Of a DNA stretch of 64,000 nucleotides, positions 46,444-58,950 are shown piece after piece. The stretch comes from Lophius americanus (lineage: Eukaryota > Chordata > Actinopteri > Lophiiformes > Lophiidae), in contig JBBDHG010000052.1 in NCBI GenBank assembly GCA_037951165.1, positions 58,501 through 122,500 on the forward strand, read 5' to 3'. Position 1 is the first letter of the stretch, and every line of letters starts with the position of its first letter. The notes under the pieces were generated by a model that was given only the letters and a program-made list of their open reading frames with translations, was not told the origin of the DNA and made no database searches. The position numbers were made by a program, and so were the translations under genes.

Positions 46444-46690
46444 ATCTATCTATCTATCTATCTATCTATCTCTTTCTCTCTTTCTCTCTTTCTCTCTCTC
46501 TAACATTTGTCCATCTTTATTTCTATTCATCCATTTTTCCTTCAAACATTCCATCTTTCCTTCCCTCTGCCCATCCATCCATCCATCATCCATCCATCAG
46601 CCATCTTTCTTTCTCTTTCCTTCTATCCTTCCATCTTTCCTTCCCTCTGCCCATCCATCCATCATCCATCCATCCTTCTTTCCATCTAAT
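46444..46690 (+). repeat. (ATCT)n and (CCATC)n low-complexity tract
   Basis: ATCT tetranucleotides (46444-46470), then TTTCTCTC repeats, then a CCATC/CTTCC-rich tract to about 46690 in which a 60-65-bp segment is duplicated. Confidence 0.9.
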
Positions 46691-46699
46691 ATGACATTA

Positions 46700-47440
46700 C
46701 CAGTTCGAAGTAATATGAGGAAAATATATGGAAATTGCAAAAATGTTTTTTTTTTAATTAAAGATAGATTTTATTATACAATGATTTGAGCCTGAGGTCA
46801 GGCGGTTATAATGTGTGATCTTTAAAAGAGCTCAGATGACCGTCTTGATTTCATTTGTCCTAATGACATGGACTGCAGAAACTCTCGCATCAGGGATCAA
46901 CTGTCAACCCTCCAGAGTGTTTTGCCATAATCCCACCAGCGATCTTGATGAGATTTGATTCCTCCCATGACGTCGTTGGGACAGGTTGAGGGGGGAGAGG
47001 AGAGATAGTGTCTCTATATGAATAGATTTGAAATCAGACAGGGATTAGAGTCACTAGAAAACCTTCATCTGACTGTTGACATGAGGGTCTAATCCATCCA
47101 AGGTTTTCTTGCTTCTCCTGCTGGAGTTCCTGTGGGGTCACCGCCGTCAGCTGACGCTCTGCTCTGCTGTTTGTTAGCGGAGGAGGGCGAATCAGGACAC
47201 AGAGGTGGAGCTCAGCTTAGATACAGTAGAGCGACAAGTCCTCCATTCATGTTAATGATCCTTCTGCCAGATGGGAGCATCTGGGGTCATGCCTCTTCAA
47301 CCAACATATGGAGCAGGGAAAACTCATCCTGCTTCTCCTCAAAACTGCTGGACAGAATCCATTACGATTTCTTTTTAGTTTATTTATTTAGTTTAATTTT
47401 TAGGATTATTTCAACACAGTCAGTTTGTCGTCATTGACTT
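46700..47440. other. Intergenic, no gene recognised
   Basis: Unique-looking sequence with no supported exon. The 101-codon frame at 47132-47437 has no recognised domain. Confidence 0.4.
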
Positions 47441-47459
47441 GTGGTACACAATCATATCA

Positions 47460-48095
47460 GGGGTCCATCCATCCTCTATATCCCTGAGTCATCCATCAAT
47501 CTATCATCCATCCATCCCACCTCTACATCACTGAGTCATTCATCCATCCATCCCACTTCTACATCACTGAGTCATCCATCATTCCCTACCCTTACTAGAT
47601 CACTGAGTCATCCATCATTCCCTACCCTTACTAGATCACTGAGTCATCCATCATTCCTTACCCTTACTAGATCACTGAGTCATCCATCATTCCTTACCCT
47701 TACTAGATCACTGAGTCATCCATCATTCCTTACCCTTACTAGATCACTGAGTCATCCATCATTCTGAAAGAAAGTTCTGAAAGAATCCTTTATTAGTCAC
47801 ATAGTCATATAGTACAACATAGTGAAATTATTTCTCTGCATTTGACCCATCCCTGAGGGAGCAGTGGGCAGCCCCTCGTGGAGCGCCCGGGGAGCTAAGG
47901 ATTCAGGGTCTTGCTCAAGGACCCTACGACAAGTAGACCCTGGTGGGATTCGAACCGGCTACCTTCCGACCCTCTGATTGGGAGTCGGCCGCTCTACCCA
48001 CTGAGCCACAGCCGCTCCATTCCTTACCCTTACTAGATCACTGAGTCATCCATCAATCCATCCCACCTCTACATCACTGATTTCCATTCATTTAT
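47460..48095 (+). repeat. 36-bp minisatellite split by a SINE
   Basis: Unit CATTCCTTACCCTTACTAG plus ATCACTGAGTCATCCAT, five or more near-identical copies at 47575-47765. Looser CCATCCATCCCACCTCTACA-type units flank it. The array resumes at 48019. Confidence 0.95.
47765..48018 (-). mobile_element. Full-length tRNA-derived SINE
   Basis: On the minus strand: GCGGCTGTGGCTCAGTGGG with A box TGGCTCAGTGGG (48008-47997), B box GGTTCGAATCC (47956-47946), a body with TTGAGCAAGACCCTGAATCC and GATGGGTCAAATGCAGAG, and a GAAA-type tail. The anticodon arm does not fold cleanly, so this is not a functional tRNA. Two truncated relatives are at 24623 and 24912. Confidence 0.92.
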
Positions 48096-48099
48096 CCAT

Positions 48100-49085
48100 C
48101 AAGCCATCTATCCACCAAACTGCTAAAAAGTTGTCATTGCTCATAAGTAAATAATCCATCTCTAAATGTTCCATTATGAAAGCCTCAAAATCATATCCTA
48201 CACATTTATTCATACAGACCATTCTTTGTCGCCCAGTGCATCAGATTTCGGATCCAGGGAGGTGTTAGCTGGCATAATTAGCAGAAATCCCACTCGCTGC
48301 AGGACCGGAATAACTGATGGATTCAGCGTCCTCGAGAAGAATCCTATGATGCCACTTTTTGATGTTTAAGCAAATGTTGTTTTATATTGTTTTTGTTTAA
48401 TACAGTCATCATACAATTACTATAATCAATATTAACATTATACAGAAAATCCACAGTTTTATGTATATGTGAGTGAAGAGGCTTCGGCAGACGCTAACTG
48501 ACATCATAACTGCATTGTTTCATGGACTCATGGAGGATGTTTTCATTTCTTTCAGGTGAAACATGTCTCGGACATGAGTGGATATCTTATTACAGCAATG
48601 AATAGTAAATCTGGTTAGTCATGTTTCCAGTAACGCTCCACACGTCTGCCGAGACATGACCATTACTGCATGTGTCACCGGAGAAGATGGTGCAACAACT
48701 GATGGTAAAAGGAATAAAGGTGAATTTATTGAATTATAAAAGCACTTCTTCGTGCTAGCCGTATCACTACTCCGTGATTCTCTGACTGAGAGCGTCTAAG
48801 GATGGGTTTCATTTACCCTTAATCATTTGATCAAATTTACCTCACTCTGTACTCTGTCCCTCACTGTAGAGCTTATCTTAGTGAGGAAAGGAGATGAGGA
48901 GATCTATTCTGCTGGGATTCTACTGGTCAGATTAATAAACACTAGACCCACTATTCCTCTGCTGATATTCACAAGTCATGAATGATGAAATTGAACATCA
49001 CTGTTATCATGTAGAAAAGTTCTTCTCAAGTGTCAAGAAGTGTGTCAGATCCTATTATTGATGATTAACTTGTGTAAAGGAATCA
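48100..49085. other. Intergenic, no gene recognised
   Basis: No repeat or exon recognised. Confidence 0.4.
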
Positions 49086-49215
49086 ATCATAATAATACAC
49101 TTTGAAAATACTCCACTACAAGTAAAAGTAGTGCTTTTAATACCTTAATGAAATACAAGTAGAAGTGAAATGTACTTAAAGTATCAAGTAAAAGTATTTA
49201 TTGTGCAGTAAAATA
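49085..49215. mobile_element. Partial teleost non-autonomous repeat
   Basis: AAAATACTCCACTACAAGTA, GTACTTAAAGTATCAAGT and AAAAGTATTTATTG match the repeat at 40033-41260. Confidence 0.6.
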
Positions 49216-49989
49216 GAAGGTTCCTGTCAGTGTTTTATTATCATACATTATTTCTGGTCAGTTTCTTTGCATACAACTTTCTTTATTCCAAATGTTTGAT
49301 TTTGTATGAGGTGTTAATTCTTCTGGAACCGGATCAGGTTTCATTCAAGTGCCATGTTTATTTCTTCCCCCCCATCCTCTTAAATCACTGGAAAGAGCTC
49401 CATGAATATTTTTTAAACTTTTTTTGTCGGAGTCATCAAGGTGTGTATATCATAATTGGTTACTTCAATTTGCTTTTTCTTGAATTTTTAAAATATTTTT
49501 ATTTAAGAACTCAACTTATGATGCCTCTTAATTCAATTGTGCATGGCCAGTATATAAGTCTAAATTTTAAAGGCAGCCTTATTTAAGTTAACTTGCCTTA
49601 ATAACATACCCAAAATGAACTTAAACTATCTCCATGACTATAAGGTGTATTTGCATAAGCTTGGTATCTATGGGCAGGTAAGGCCTAAAATAAATACATT
49701 TCAACATTTCTTTCCTCATCGTTTTGTTGCACCCAAAATGTGCCAAAAATGTGATTTTTTTCCCCAGGGACTGACTCCGACTTCAAGATGCCACCTATAT
49801 CCACAAGGGGGTTGCATATTCCACAACCGTTGGCTGTGATATAAATCAATGACTTTATTAAAATATAGAATTGTGCACATTAAAAAAATTGCAAAAAAAC
49901 TAGCTATGATTAAGCAGAAAAGTTCCGTATCCATTTCTTTTAAATTATAACACTTCATGAAACGCATACAGCAGGAGTGAACTCTTGCA

Positions 49990-50049
49990 CACTTACTGTG
50001 TATGGGAGATGCGTCAGTCATTTCAGATTTGACTCGCATTTCTGCGTCA
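49990..50049 (-). other. Candidate orphan exon c (unidentified)
   Basis: Minus strand: CTCTCAG acceptor, then an open segment encoding QLDAEMRVKSEMTDASPIH, then donor GTAAGTG. It would join in phase with the candidate exon at 53821-53937. It is short and could be chance. End positions are approximate. Confidence 0.25.
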
Positions 50050-51299
50050 AGCTGCTGAGAGCTGATAACGGGTGGAAACAATAACCATAAACACAACACT
50101 CCAATAACAGATCACTCTGCTCTCCTATTCCATTTTAAACAGTTGAGCAGATGCAGTTCCTCTAAAAACTACAGAGATGTGCTGCTGCTGATAACCATAG
50201 GAAAAGCAGGCTAAAGCTTTAAGAGCCCGGGGGATTTCTTGAGAAAAGACAAAGACTTTTCCCAGACTGACTGAGGAGACGATGTTAACTGCCAATTAAC
50301 AGAAGTAGGCAGCATCATAAAATACATTAAACAAACACATCAAAAAAATAAATGACCACAGCAGATAACTAATCTTATAGCTGTGGGCGACATCATAAAG
50401 AAAAACAGCCAATGTCTTTTCAGAGTTTAGATTCTGCTTCCCAGAGTGGTTGAGGACTTGGACTGTCTCCTTTTTCCATTTTTTAACATCTCATTTTAAT
50501 TTGGCCCTGAAGTTGTTTGTGTTTTACTCCATCGTCTGCAGACAAGGCGGCTCATCTAATCAATATCAATCACAGTAGTATTAAAGGTACAGCATGCAGC
50601 TTTATCTTCCATCCTTCCCAGCATGCAGTTCGATTTGTGCCGTACGGTTGTTTCATCATCAGAGTGAATCATCAGAAGCTCAGGAAAAGAAGACAGGAGA
50701 GTCAGAGGATTTCATTTTAAGATCCTGTAATGCAAAATAAACTTCTCTCCTCTCCTCTTTGCCGTTTTGAAGCTAAATTTCCAGAGGAGCTGACCTTTCT
50801 CTGTCGATGACTCATGGCCCCTTTCCCTCTGAGCTCATGTTGTGGTGACTCAGCAGCCCGTCACCACTAATCCCTCTAAATATCACATCTCCTCAGAAGA
50901 TAACATGTGCTTCTCTTGGATTTGCTTGATGAAAGTTGTTTTTCTCACCTGTGAACTCACAGACTGCATGCTGTGCTGTGATCGAGATATGGCCCAACTT
51001 CCCAAATGATTCGGCCCCCGAGTTTACCACAAGCAAGATTGACCAACTAAACTGCATATACCCTGTTAATGATAACATTTCATTATCTGCAACGCTCTGC
51101 TCCTCATCCATCATACCACCAAGGGGTATGAAGCTGACCACTCCAGGGGGAAATAGCTAACAGACGAAAGCACTTTGAGTGGTTGACTTGATTCCAGAAT
51201 AGAACAAAAAGCTTTTGGACAGATCAGAACATAGAATAATAAGCTGCAGTGACTTTCAATTTGTGGAAGTATAAAACTCTAAATTTTTTTAAGAATACG

Positions 51300-51600
51300 A
51301 CATGAGATGAGGAAAGACTTTATTAAACCCAAGGAGAAATGAGATTGTTAGAACAGCAACAACAAGTAAACAAATACAAATTAGAAAAAATGGAAACCAG
51401 AGATAAAATCTTGGAAGAAGGAAGGAAGAATACTAAAAGGATAATAAATAAAATAGTCTGTAAATGTAAATGTATGATGAGAATGGTCAGGATGTATTTA
51501 TTTATATAGAAGTATATATATGAATCATGTTGTAGTAAAGTCTCTGTGCAGTCCAGTCCGCAGATACGTGATAGTGATGCTGTGTCGTGCATGACAGCAG
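51300..51600 (-). mobile_element. Probable non-LTR 3' end
   Basis: AAGACTTTATTAAACCCAAG and GAGAAATGAGATTGTTA, read on the minus strand, resemble the CAATTTC-CC--GGG-T-AATAAAGT tails of Rex-type elements. The body is not recognisable. Confidence 0.4.
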
Positions 51601-51724
51601 GAACATACAGGAATGAATATTGAAGATAAACTATTCCTGTGCTGTCATCAGCAGCAGGTACAGTGCTGCTTCCTGTTATCCATGACTTTTCAGGGATATG
51701 TTATGTCCGAAAGTTTTTTAATTT

Positions 51725-52215
51725 TGTAAAAGAACTCCCCCTATTGAGTAACTATTGGCGTAAAACACAAGATAGACCAATTTAAATTCATTCATATGCA
51801 CCAAAGTTGGACTAAATCGCCCGATGGTTGAGGAATGATGGCCAAAAATGTTTGAAGGTGCCCCTAGTGTCTGGAAATATACATTTGATCTCTCTCAAAA
51901 TTGATCCAATCCTTCTTCGCAGATTCAAGGTCTATGTGGGTATACAATTTGAAAATGATCGGTGAAGCAGTTTTTGAGTTATGTGCGAAAAACAGTGTAT
52001 TTTGTAAAAAAAAAAAAAAAAGAAGCTTGCCCTTGTGAGTATAATATGAACGACTAGAGTAAAGTATGATAATTAAATGATGGACTTCCTCGAGTCGAGT
52101 CATAGACACAACATTTTTGACAATATCAGATAAGCAGTTGAACAATTATGACCCGAAAACTTTTGTAGATAAAGCTCTCTCTAATGTCGATAATTTACAA
52201 CCGAACTTTCCCAAC
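51725..52215 (+). repeat. Repeat family A, copy 2 (tandem units)
   Basis: About 1.7 units with a period near 290 bp: AACTCCCCCTATTGAGTAA at 51735 and GCTTGCCCTTGTGAGTA at 52024. Shared ATGCACCAAAGTTGGACTAA, AAGGTCTATGTGGGTATA and GAAAATGATCGGTGAAGCAG. Confidence 0.8.
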
Positions 52216-52470
52216 TGTCATAATTCGCAAATACGATAACGATTATTCAAGCCATAACTCAAAAACAATTTTTGTGTATCATTTCCAAGCTTTTTACCCT
52301 ATGTGGACTTTAGTACGGGGAAGAACTGAATTTATTTTGGGAAAGGTCAGTTGTATATTTCTGACACTATCAGGATCGCCAAAAGTTTTCAGCCTTCATT
52401 TCTCAACTGTTATTCCTGTTTAGTCCAAATTTGGTACATATGAATGGAGGAGATCTATCTTGTTCACATC
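52216..52470 (-). repeat. Repeat family A, copy 3 (inverted against copy 2)
   Basis: The reverse-complement order of the family: AAGCCATAACTCAAAAACAA, CCTATGTGGACTTTAGTACG, GGAAGAACTGAATTTATTTT, TAGTCCAAATTTGGTACATA and GGAGATCTATCTTG. Confidence 0.8.
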
Positions 52471-52954
52471 CTTTTAATCATTTTTAGTCAGGGGGATTGC
52501 TTATTCAACGAAGGGGATGTGGGACTTTTCGGGGATAGACCATTGATGCTGGGGACGGCAGCCAACCATAACGCCAGTGTCCAGCAAACCCAAACTGGTT
52601 TTGCATATGAACAATTGTTAGGTCTTCAGGTGTGTTCGAGGTTGACACACTAATAAAAGGAATTGAAAGTTCAGTCAGAAAGACCATCCTCTTAAATACT
52701 TGTGCCACAGCAATGCTCTCTATTACTACCACCACCACTATTATCCCCACCTTTTTCACATGCTCAGTCTCAATTACCTGCGTCTGATCAGTTGATATCA
52801 GCTGCGCTCAATCAGGTAACTTCATCCATCCAATCACTGTGTCACACCCGCCTGATTAGCCCATCACCATCAGCTGCTGTCTTTAAATATGTGTCTCCCT
52901 CACAGATTAGTCACACATATTGACGGGCATAATAGTTCTTACCTGTCCATACAC

Positions 52955-53060
52955 ACCAAGGAGATGCAAGAACACCTGATAGTTGTGGAACTATTTGAAG
53001 TATATTTTGGATTTGTAATTCAGGTCTGGCTTAATTTAAAATAACTAACTGGGTAGACCA
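52955..53060 (+). repeat. Repeat family B, copy 4 (fragment)
   Basis: ACACCTGATAGTTGTGGAAC, AGTATATTTTGGATTTG and CAGGTCTGGCTTA match the third block of family B. Confidence 0.6.
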
Positions 53061-55590
53061 GTTTTCAAACTAAATGTGTTGATCTAAGAACAGAGCTCTG
53101 GTATTTTCTCTGAATTATAAACTTGATTTGTGGGTGTTTATCTTAGTAATACTTCAGATCCTACAGTTAGTTTTCAAGTTCTTGGCTTTTCTTTACTGGC
53201 CTCTGATTGCAGCCTCTCCACCTGCAGCGTATTTGACGTAGATGTGCTTTTTTCAGAATAAAGCCAGTCATTCAGGGACATGAACAATCGTGAGGGAGAC
53301 AATTCTTCACTCCAAAACGTTCTTCACTTCTGTCACCCGCTAATTTTCTTCCTTTCTGTTCCCTTCCTCAATGGTTACACGGGTTTCCAACACAGTCACT
53401 GCATTAATTGCCACTTTTGTTGAGTGACATCCCATTTCCCCGCTTTATTATTAACACAAAGAGCTTGAGATGAAGCACAAACCACCAGAGATGTTTGGCG
53501 AATCTTAATCAGAAATTAAATAATTGAAAAACTGAGGACGTCTCCTGATTATTCGGTGACCCACAGCACAACTCATGCATTTTTCATCCCGATAACAGTT
53601 TTTTCCAGTCATAATTTGTTGGTCCAATTTGTGAAGAGAAAAAACAAAAATGAAGCCTAACAGGACAACAGCAGGGCGTGCAGAGAGTGACTCACTTGAC
53701 ATTTAGTGTTTCTCATCATGTATCTGACTGTAACAGCTCTCTGGTATCCTGTTTCTGTGAGCCAGGCCAGTATTGGTCCATGTTCTCCTCAGAGAGGAGT
53801 TCCTGCTGGAGTGATCTCACCCGCTGGATGATCAGACCTCTGGTCCTGCTCTGAAGAACCTGATACTTGCTGTAAGCAAAGAGGTCAAAGGAGTTCCACA
53901 GCAGCATGACATCACAGTTCATGTAGTCACTTTGACACTATGAAAGGTCAAAGGTTATAGGAAACTTGAAGGTGCAGTCTTTCAAATTTAGAGGAATCTC
54001 TTCAAATAACTGGAATATAATAATCATAACTCCACAACTGAAAATCCTTGTTTTTTCTTATTTTTAAAAATATTACCAGAGGTGGCGGTCCTCTTCCCTG
54101 AGACCACCACGTAACTACAGTCACCTGAAATGGGCAAACTGAACACTGGCTTCATTAAGTGATGTAATGATTCAAACAATAAAGGCCTCAAAATTAGATT
54201 TCGTAAACGTTCATGGCATCAGTTTCATTATACGTTGTCTTTCCGGGTATAATTTAATACCATACATTGTTTTTGAACAAATACTGAAGCAGCAGAAGAT
54301 GGATGGATGGCTGCACTGTTACATTGGAAGGCATCCAAAAGAAAAATAAACATAAAGGAGGCGTTCACTCTTCCAGACTGGAGTGCTACTTAAGCTGTGC
54401 AGATTTAATATACTGGGGCCTTAATTGAATGCACATGCTCACACACACAAACGTCTGTGAGCTCTTCTTCCTTCTCATGTCCAGTTGCGGCAGCATGGTT
54501 GTGGCTGATTTTCCAAATGCAGCCTCCTCTGCAGAGGTCATAAATTAGTCTGAAGCAGGAAGCGGGCTGCCGCTGCCAACCTCATCTGCAAAGTGAGTGA
54601 AGTGAAGCAGAAAGAGTCGGCTGGAGATGCAGCGTCAGGCAGAAGTCTGCAGAGCCAGCGCTGCCTTCCTGACTCAGAGATAAGATATTATATTCTCTCA
54701 TCTCAGAATCCTTGCTGTAAAACCACATCAAGCTCTGACTGTAGATCATAAACCTGATGTTAATTGGAATTTCTATTAGTAATAAGATATGTAAATGTTG
54801 CTATTATTATGGAGAGCAGAAGATAAGGTTATGTGAGGATTGTCTCAGCTTAAAGTGTGGAAATACGACATGAAGAATCCCCTCGTTCCTCTCCTTTTCA
54901 ATTAAATTAAACTTCTCATAATCTTTTGAACTGTTTGAGAAATTGAAAATCAGGCGTTCCAGTAAAAATAATTAGAATGTCTCACTATGAAAGCAGACTT
55001 TTATGGACATGTGTGTTCCTTTGGCCTGTTTGGCCTGATTGAAGGTATCAATTATGCATCAAAAACTGTGAAAATCAACATTCCACATCTGCCCACTTTA
55101 AGCAAATATCACTGTTGTACCTTGTACAAGTATGTAAATGTTTTTACAGATTCTCACATGTTCGGTTTATGGTTGTCCTAAAAGGTTGAATCAGACGCCA
55201 CTGGACTCTGTGTTGAAGATATTTCACCTCATCCAAGAGGATTTCTCCTCTCTAACGTTTGGTTGGTGGTTTGGTATTTAACCTCCTTGGCGGTGGTTGT
55301 GACTATTGGTGCCCCAACATAGCATGTGTGGTTAGCTATTCCTTTATTCACTGTGTAATCATTTATTTTGTGTAATGTTTTCATGTATAACCTCGTTTGC
55401 ATTAGTTGGTATGGTAGGTATTATTATACATAAGTAAATATTTGGTTAGTTTTATTTGTCCGAGCACGTGATTTCTTAGTTCTGTCTGTCTCTGCTGATG
55501 TTGTCATCGATGAACTAGGCATATGCCGTCGTCCAGATAGCAAAGGCATACCCCGAAAAATCCCCAATCCCCTGTGTTGTACAAACAATC
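53060..55590. other. Intergenic except one candidate exon
   Basis: Apart from 53821-53937 nothing is recognised. The rest is unique-looking AT-rich sequence. Confidence 0.4.
53821..53937 (-). other. Candidate orphan exon b (unidentified)
   Basis: 117 bp, exactly 39 codons, with pyrimidine-rich acceptor TTTGACCTTTCATAG and donor CGG then GTGAGAT. It is open in phase 0 and encodes DYMNCDVMLLWNSFDLFAYS followed by KYQVLQSRTRGLIIQR. The composition looks like a folded protein. I do not recognise the family. The frame stays open past the donor, so a longer exon is possible. Confidence 0.4.
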
Positions 55591-55765
55591 CCCCTGGTTG
55601 AACTTCTCAGATCAAATGTGAAGTTTTGTATACTTTATTTTTCGTGAAATAAAAAAAGGTCCACCTACTGAGTACAATATGAACTATAAAAGTAAAACAT
55701 AATGTATACAAGACGTAATTCCTCGAGACGACTCATATGCACCAAGTTTGGACTGAATTTCATTA
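55590..55765 (+). repeat. Repeat family A, copy 4 (fragment)
   Basis: TCCACCTACTGAGTACAATA, ATTCCTCGAGACGACTCATA and TGCACCAAGTTTGGACTGAA. Confidence 0.75.
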
Positions 55766-55769
55766 TTTT

Positions 55770-57800
55770 TTTTCCTTTTAAACCCTTTTTGAAACCCAAC
55801 ATAGAGGTACACAATTTCAAGCATCACCTAGTCCCATAGTTTTTTTTCCACAATGTTGCATTAATTCTAACTTTACAGGTTGATCTGTCAGGTTGATGGA
55901 CTAAAATCAAAAAGGAAAAAAAAGTGTTGCCTTGTTCTGCATGGTTGGCTTTTTACATCGATACATAATTGTTTTTTCAAAAAACAACAAACAATTATTT
56001 CATCTCATTTGTCCTTTTTAACTCTTTCTATGCGATATTCTGCTTTTCACCGTGGAGTTTTTCTAGTGGAAGGGGCGTTTTTACCCGAGAACGCAAATAC
56101 TCTATTTTTCTCCCATCTTGCACAAATAAATATCTTCCTTTTCTTGCGCCTGAATGACAATTATGACGGCTGCAGTAGCACCTCATTTTTGCAGCAGGAA
56201 AATGGATGTTAGGACAATTGCTCTGATCTGAATCTGAGACTGAGAAGACATTTTGAACTGAGACCCGAAATTGCTTTAATCTACATCATAAATTTCCGCT
56301 TTTGACTGTGTAGGTAGGAAAAACAACAATAACTAAGCTCCTGTCATTTGTAAGTAATAATGTACATGGTACATGGTGAAAATATTGCACAAAAAGAGAA
56401 TAAAAGAACATCAAAGAAATAGTTAAAGAGAACAAGCTAGAACCGCTTTTTTTTAAAGGACTTTAGAGACTGGCTGACTTCCAACCGTGAGGAAATAGAT
56501 GATCGCTCTCTCCCTAAATTGTAGTATTGCAAATGAATTGAACCTGGAGGTGTCGGCTTAGGAGCAAAGATGGGCGTTATGTAAATTAATTCTTAAATAT
56601 AGAATGTAGCGATTGATTTTGGAATAAAAGCTGTTTTTTTTCAAGAAGAGTCATTGGGATTGTAAATTGCAAAGTGATGTTTCACTTCTGATGATTGCTG
56701 CTAATAGTTTAGCATTCTTTACTTAATAAGTATGTGAATTCAACACTTTTAATAGGCGAAAGTTCACACTGTGCTACTTTTATTGAAGAAACACATTTCT
56801 AGACACACACAGCGCAGACTTCCTGTCTCACGCAATCACAAGAACTATTTACCATTAATAGCATTTAATTACTACAAGATGAAGGAAGTCACTTTACAAG
56901 ATTAGGATAATAACCCTCTCCGTGCTGCTCTTCCTGCCTCATTACAGCGAGAGGGCGCCGCTGCTGGTGAGGCTGATTAACCTCAAAAACCCTTCTGCTG
57001 TCTTAAGCTGAAGAAGAGTCGCTTGTTTATGTTAACAAGCTGAAAATAAGGAGTGAAAGAGATATTCCATTTTCCAACTTTGCAAGGATATGCCACTCCT
57101 CAACCGCTTAGAAACGTTTGTGTGGAGTTCAAACGCCCCAAATATGCTATGAGCCGGACCCCGAAGCATAATTTAGACCCAGGAGGCATTTAGAGAAGTT
57201 TATTCCAGCAGGAAACTGAAGAGGCAGCGAGGTTAGAGGCGGAGGTTGAGGTCAAAAGTTGTCCAAAGCTGGAGGAGGGTCAGGCGATGCAGGCAGGTCA
57301 TGACACCGGGTAAAAGGAGCAGGAGGAGGGATCCAATAAGTCAAGGAGTCACCTAGAAAAAAGCACACAGAGAGCACAGACCTCCGCCAAGGGCCAAAAC
57401 GTATCTCTGAGCATACTTTTAGGCACAACAGTGCCCAAGGTTTATGAAGAATTGATGCAGATTCCTCAATTAATGTCCCAGTTATCTCCAGCCTCTGAAT
57501 CTACCGACAACTCCAACCATCTCACTGGGTTTCTTTCAAATACTCTGTAGCCGCTCGTCTAAGCACTTTCCACAGCGGCGTCTCTGTTCAGCCCACTGAG
57601 CCCCCATCTCCAACCCCAAAGGAGCATCAAAGCGATCAAAAGCATCGATAATGGTCACAACACCAAATGGCTTATTATTTTATTATATTTTTAAATCCTG
57701 CGAAACATGTTACATCACCAAAATTGAATATGCCATGCATAAAACATGCCAAAACCTAACTCTGGGTAAACTCTTATACAAAGCTGTAGGTAGAAAGGTG
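55770..57800. other. Intergenic, no gene recognised
   Basis: No supported exon or named repeat. Confidence 0.4.
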
Positions 57801-57804
57801 GGTC

Positions 57805-58140
57805 TCTTGGATTGACTTATAATTATATCATCGAAAAGTCTGGGATATTATTGAATCCCCGTCAGCCGCAGATCTTTCATGCCAACGCAATAACTCAAAC
57901 AATATTTCGTGGATCATTGTCAAATTTTTATACCCAAATAGACCTTAATGCGAGGAAGAACTGGAGTCATTTTTGGAAATATCTCCATGCAGGGGGAGCA
58001 TTATTTCCAAAAGTTCTTGGGAAATAATTTTACAACCATTGGTCTGATTTGTTCAATCTTGTTGCATAGATAGAGATCTATCTTATACATATAATAAACA
58101 TTGGGATTTACTTAGAAAATGTCTATTTTACTCACTAGGG
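57805..58140 (-). repeat. Repeat family A, copy 5a (left of hAT)
   Basis: AATAACTCAAACAATATTTC, AAATAGACCTTAATGCGAGG, AAGAACTGGAGTCATTTTTG, GATAGAGATCTATCTTATAC and TTTTACTCACTAGGG, in reverse-complement order of the family. Confidence 0.8.
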
Positions 58141-58942
58141 CAGAGGTGTCAAACTCAATCATAGAGCGGGCCAAACTTAATGATGGAGACAATTTTATTA
58201 TTTTTTTATTTACTAATTTTATAGAATTCTGAACAAACCAACGTAATAGAAAATACTCAAATTACCGATTAATGTTAAAATAGATTAGCAAAACACATTC
58301 TATTCCATCTGCATAGTTTTCACAGAATAATTTAAAAGTTTTTATTCACAGCCATTAATAACAACCAGAAAACCGTGTTTTTCAACTAACAACCAATTGA
58401 TTTTAGATGTTATTTATCAATAAAAAGGAACTATGAGCAACGCTCGGTAAAAGGCTGGGCTGATTTAGCCGCTTCATTCTTCTGTCGTAATAAAACAGCA
58501 AAAGTAGACTGCTGCTCCTCGTATCTGATCCTGCAGTCAGGAGCACCTGCTCCTCAGAAAACAGTACACAGATAGAATACAGTATCATTTCCCATTAAAT
58601 GTAAGAAACTTCATGTTTTCTTATTTTTAAATCAAAACCACTGAAGTACTGTTGAATGGCTGGAGGCGTTTTATTTACTAGAACGCGGGTGCGACTTACT
58701 TATAAGTTTATTTGTTGTTTTAAATAAAATTGCTCATCTATATCTCTTCCCAGGCTCTGTACAGCTCTTGGGTGATGCACCGTCTATCGCAGTGCATTCT
58801 GGGATTTGTAGTATCTGTTGTGTTTGTGCCGTATAGTAGGCGGCCAGTTATTATGAAAATAAGTTTTTGTCTCGTGAGCCGGACATAATTGTTGTTGTTG
58901 TGCGGGCCCGATGTGTTCCGTGGGCCTTGAGTTTCTCACGTG
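58141..58942. mobile_element. hAT-type non-autonomous transposon inserted in family A
   Basis: The left end CAGAGGTGTCAAACTCAA and the right end (reverse complement CACGTGAGAAACTCAAGGCC) form degenerate terminal inverted repeats. Flanking 8-bp target duplications are CACTAGGG (58133-58140) and CGCTAGGG (58943-58950), 7 of 8 identical. About 800 bp, no transposase frame. The GCGGGCC-rich ends match CAGNGGTGTCA hAT elements. Confidence 0.8.
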
Positions 58943-58950
58943 CGCTAGGG

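Noticed and set aside
47441..47767. 108-codon frame with a repeated 12-residue peptide (LTRSLSHPSFLT)
   Set aside because: The unit length of the minisatellite (36 bp) is divisible by three, so the frame stays open by arithmetic. The adjacent SINE interrupts the same array. No start context or neighbours.
47946..48015. tRNA-like sequence with intact A and B boxes
   Set aside because: Cloverleaf pairing of the anticodon arm is poor, and the sequence continues into a SINE body and tail. It is a SINE head, not a tRNA gene.
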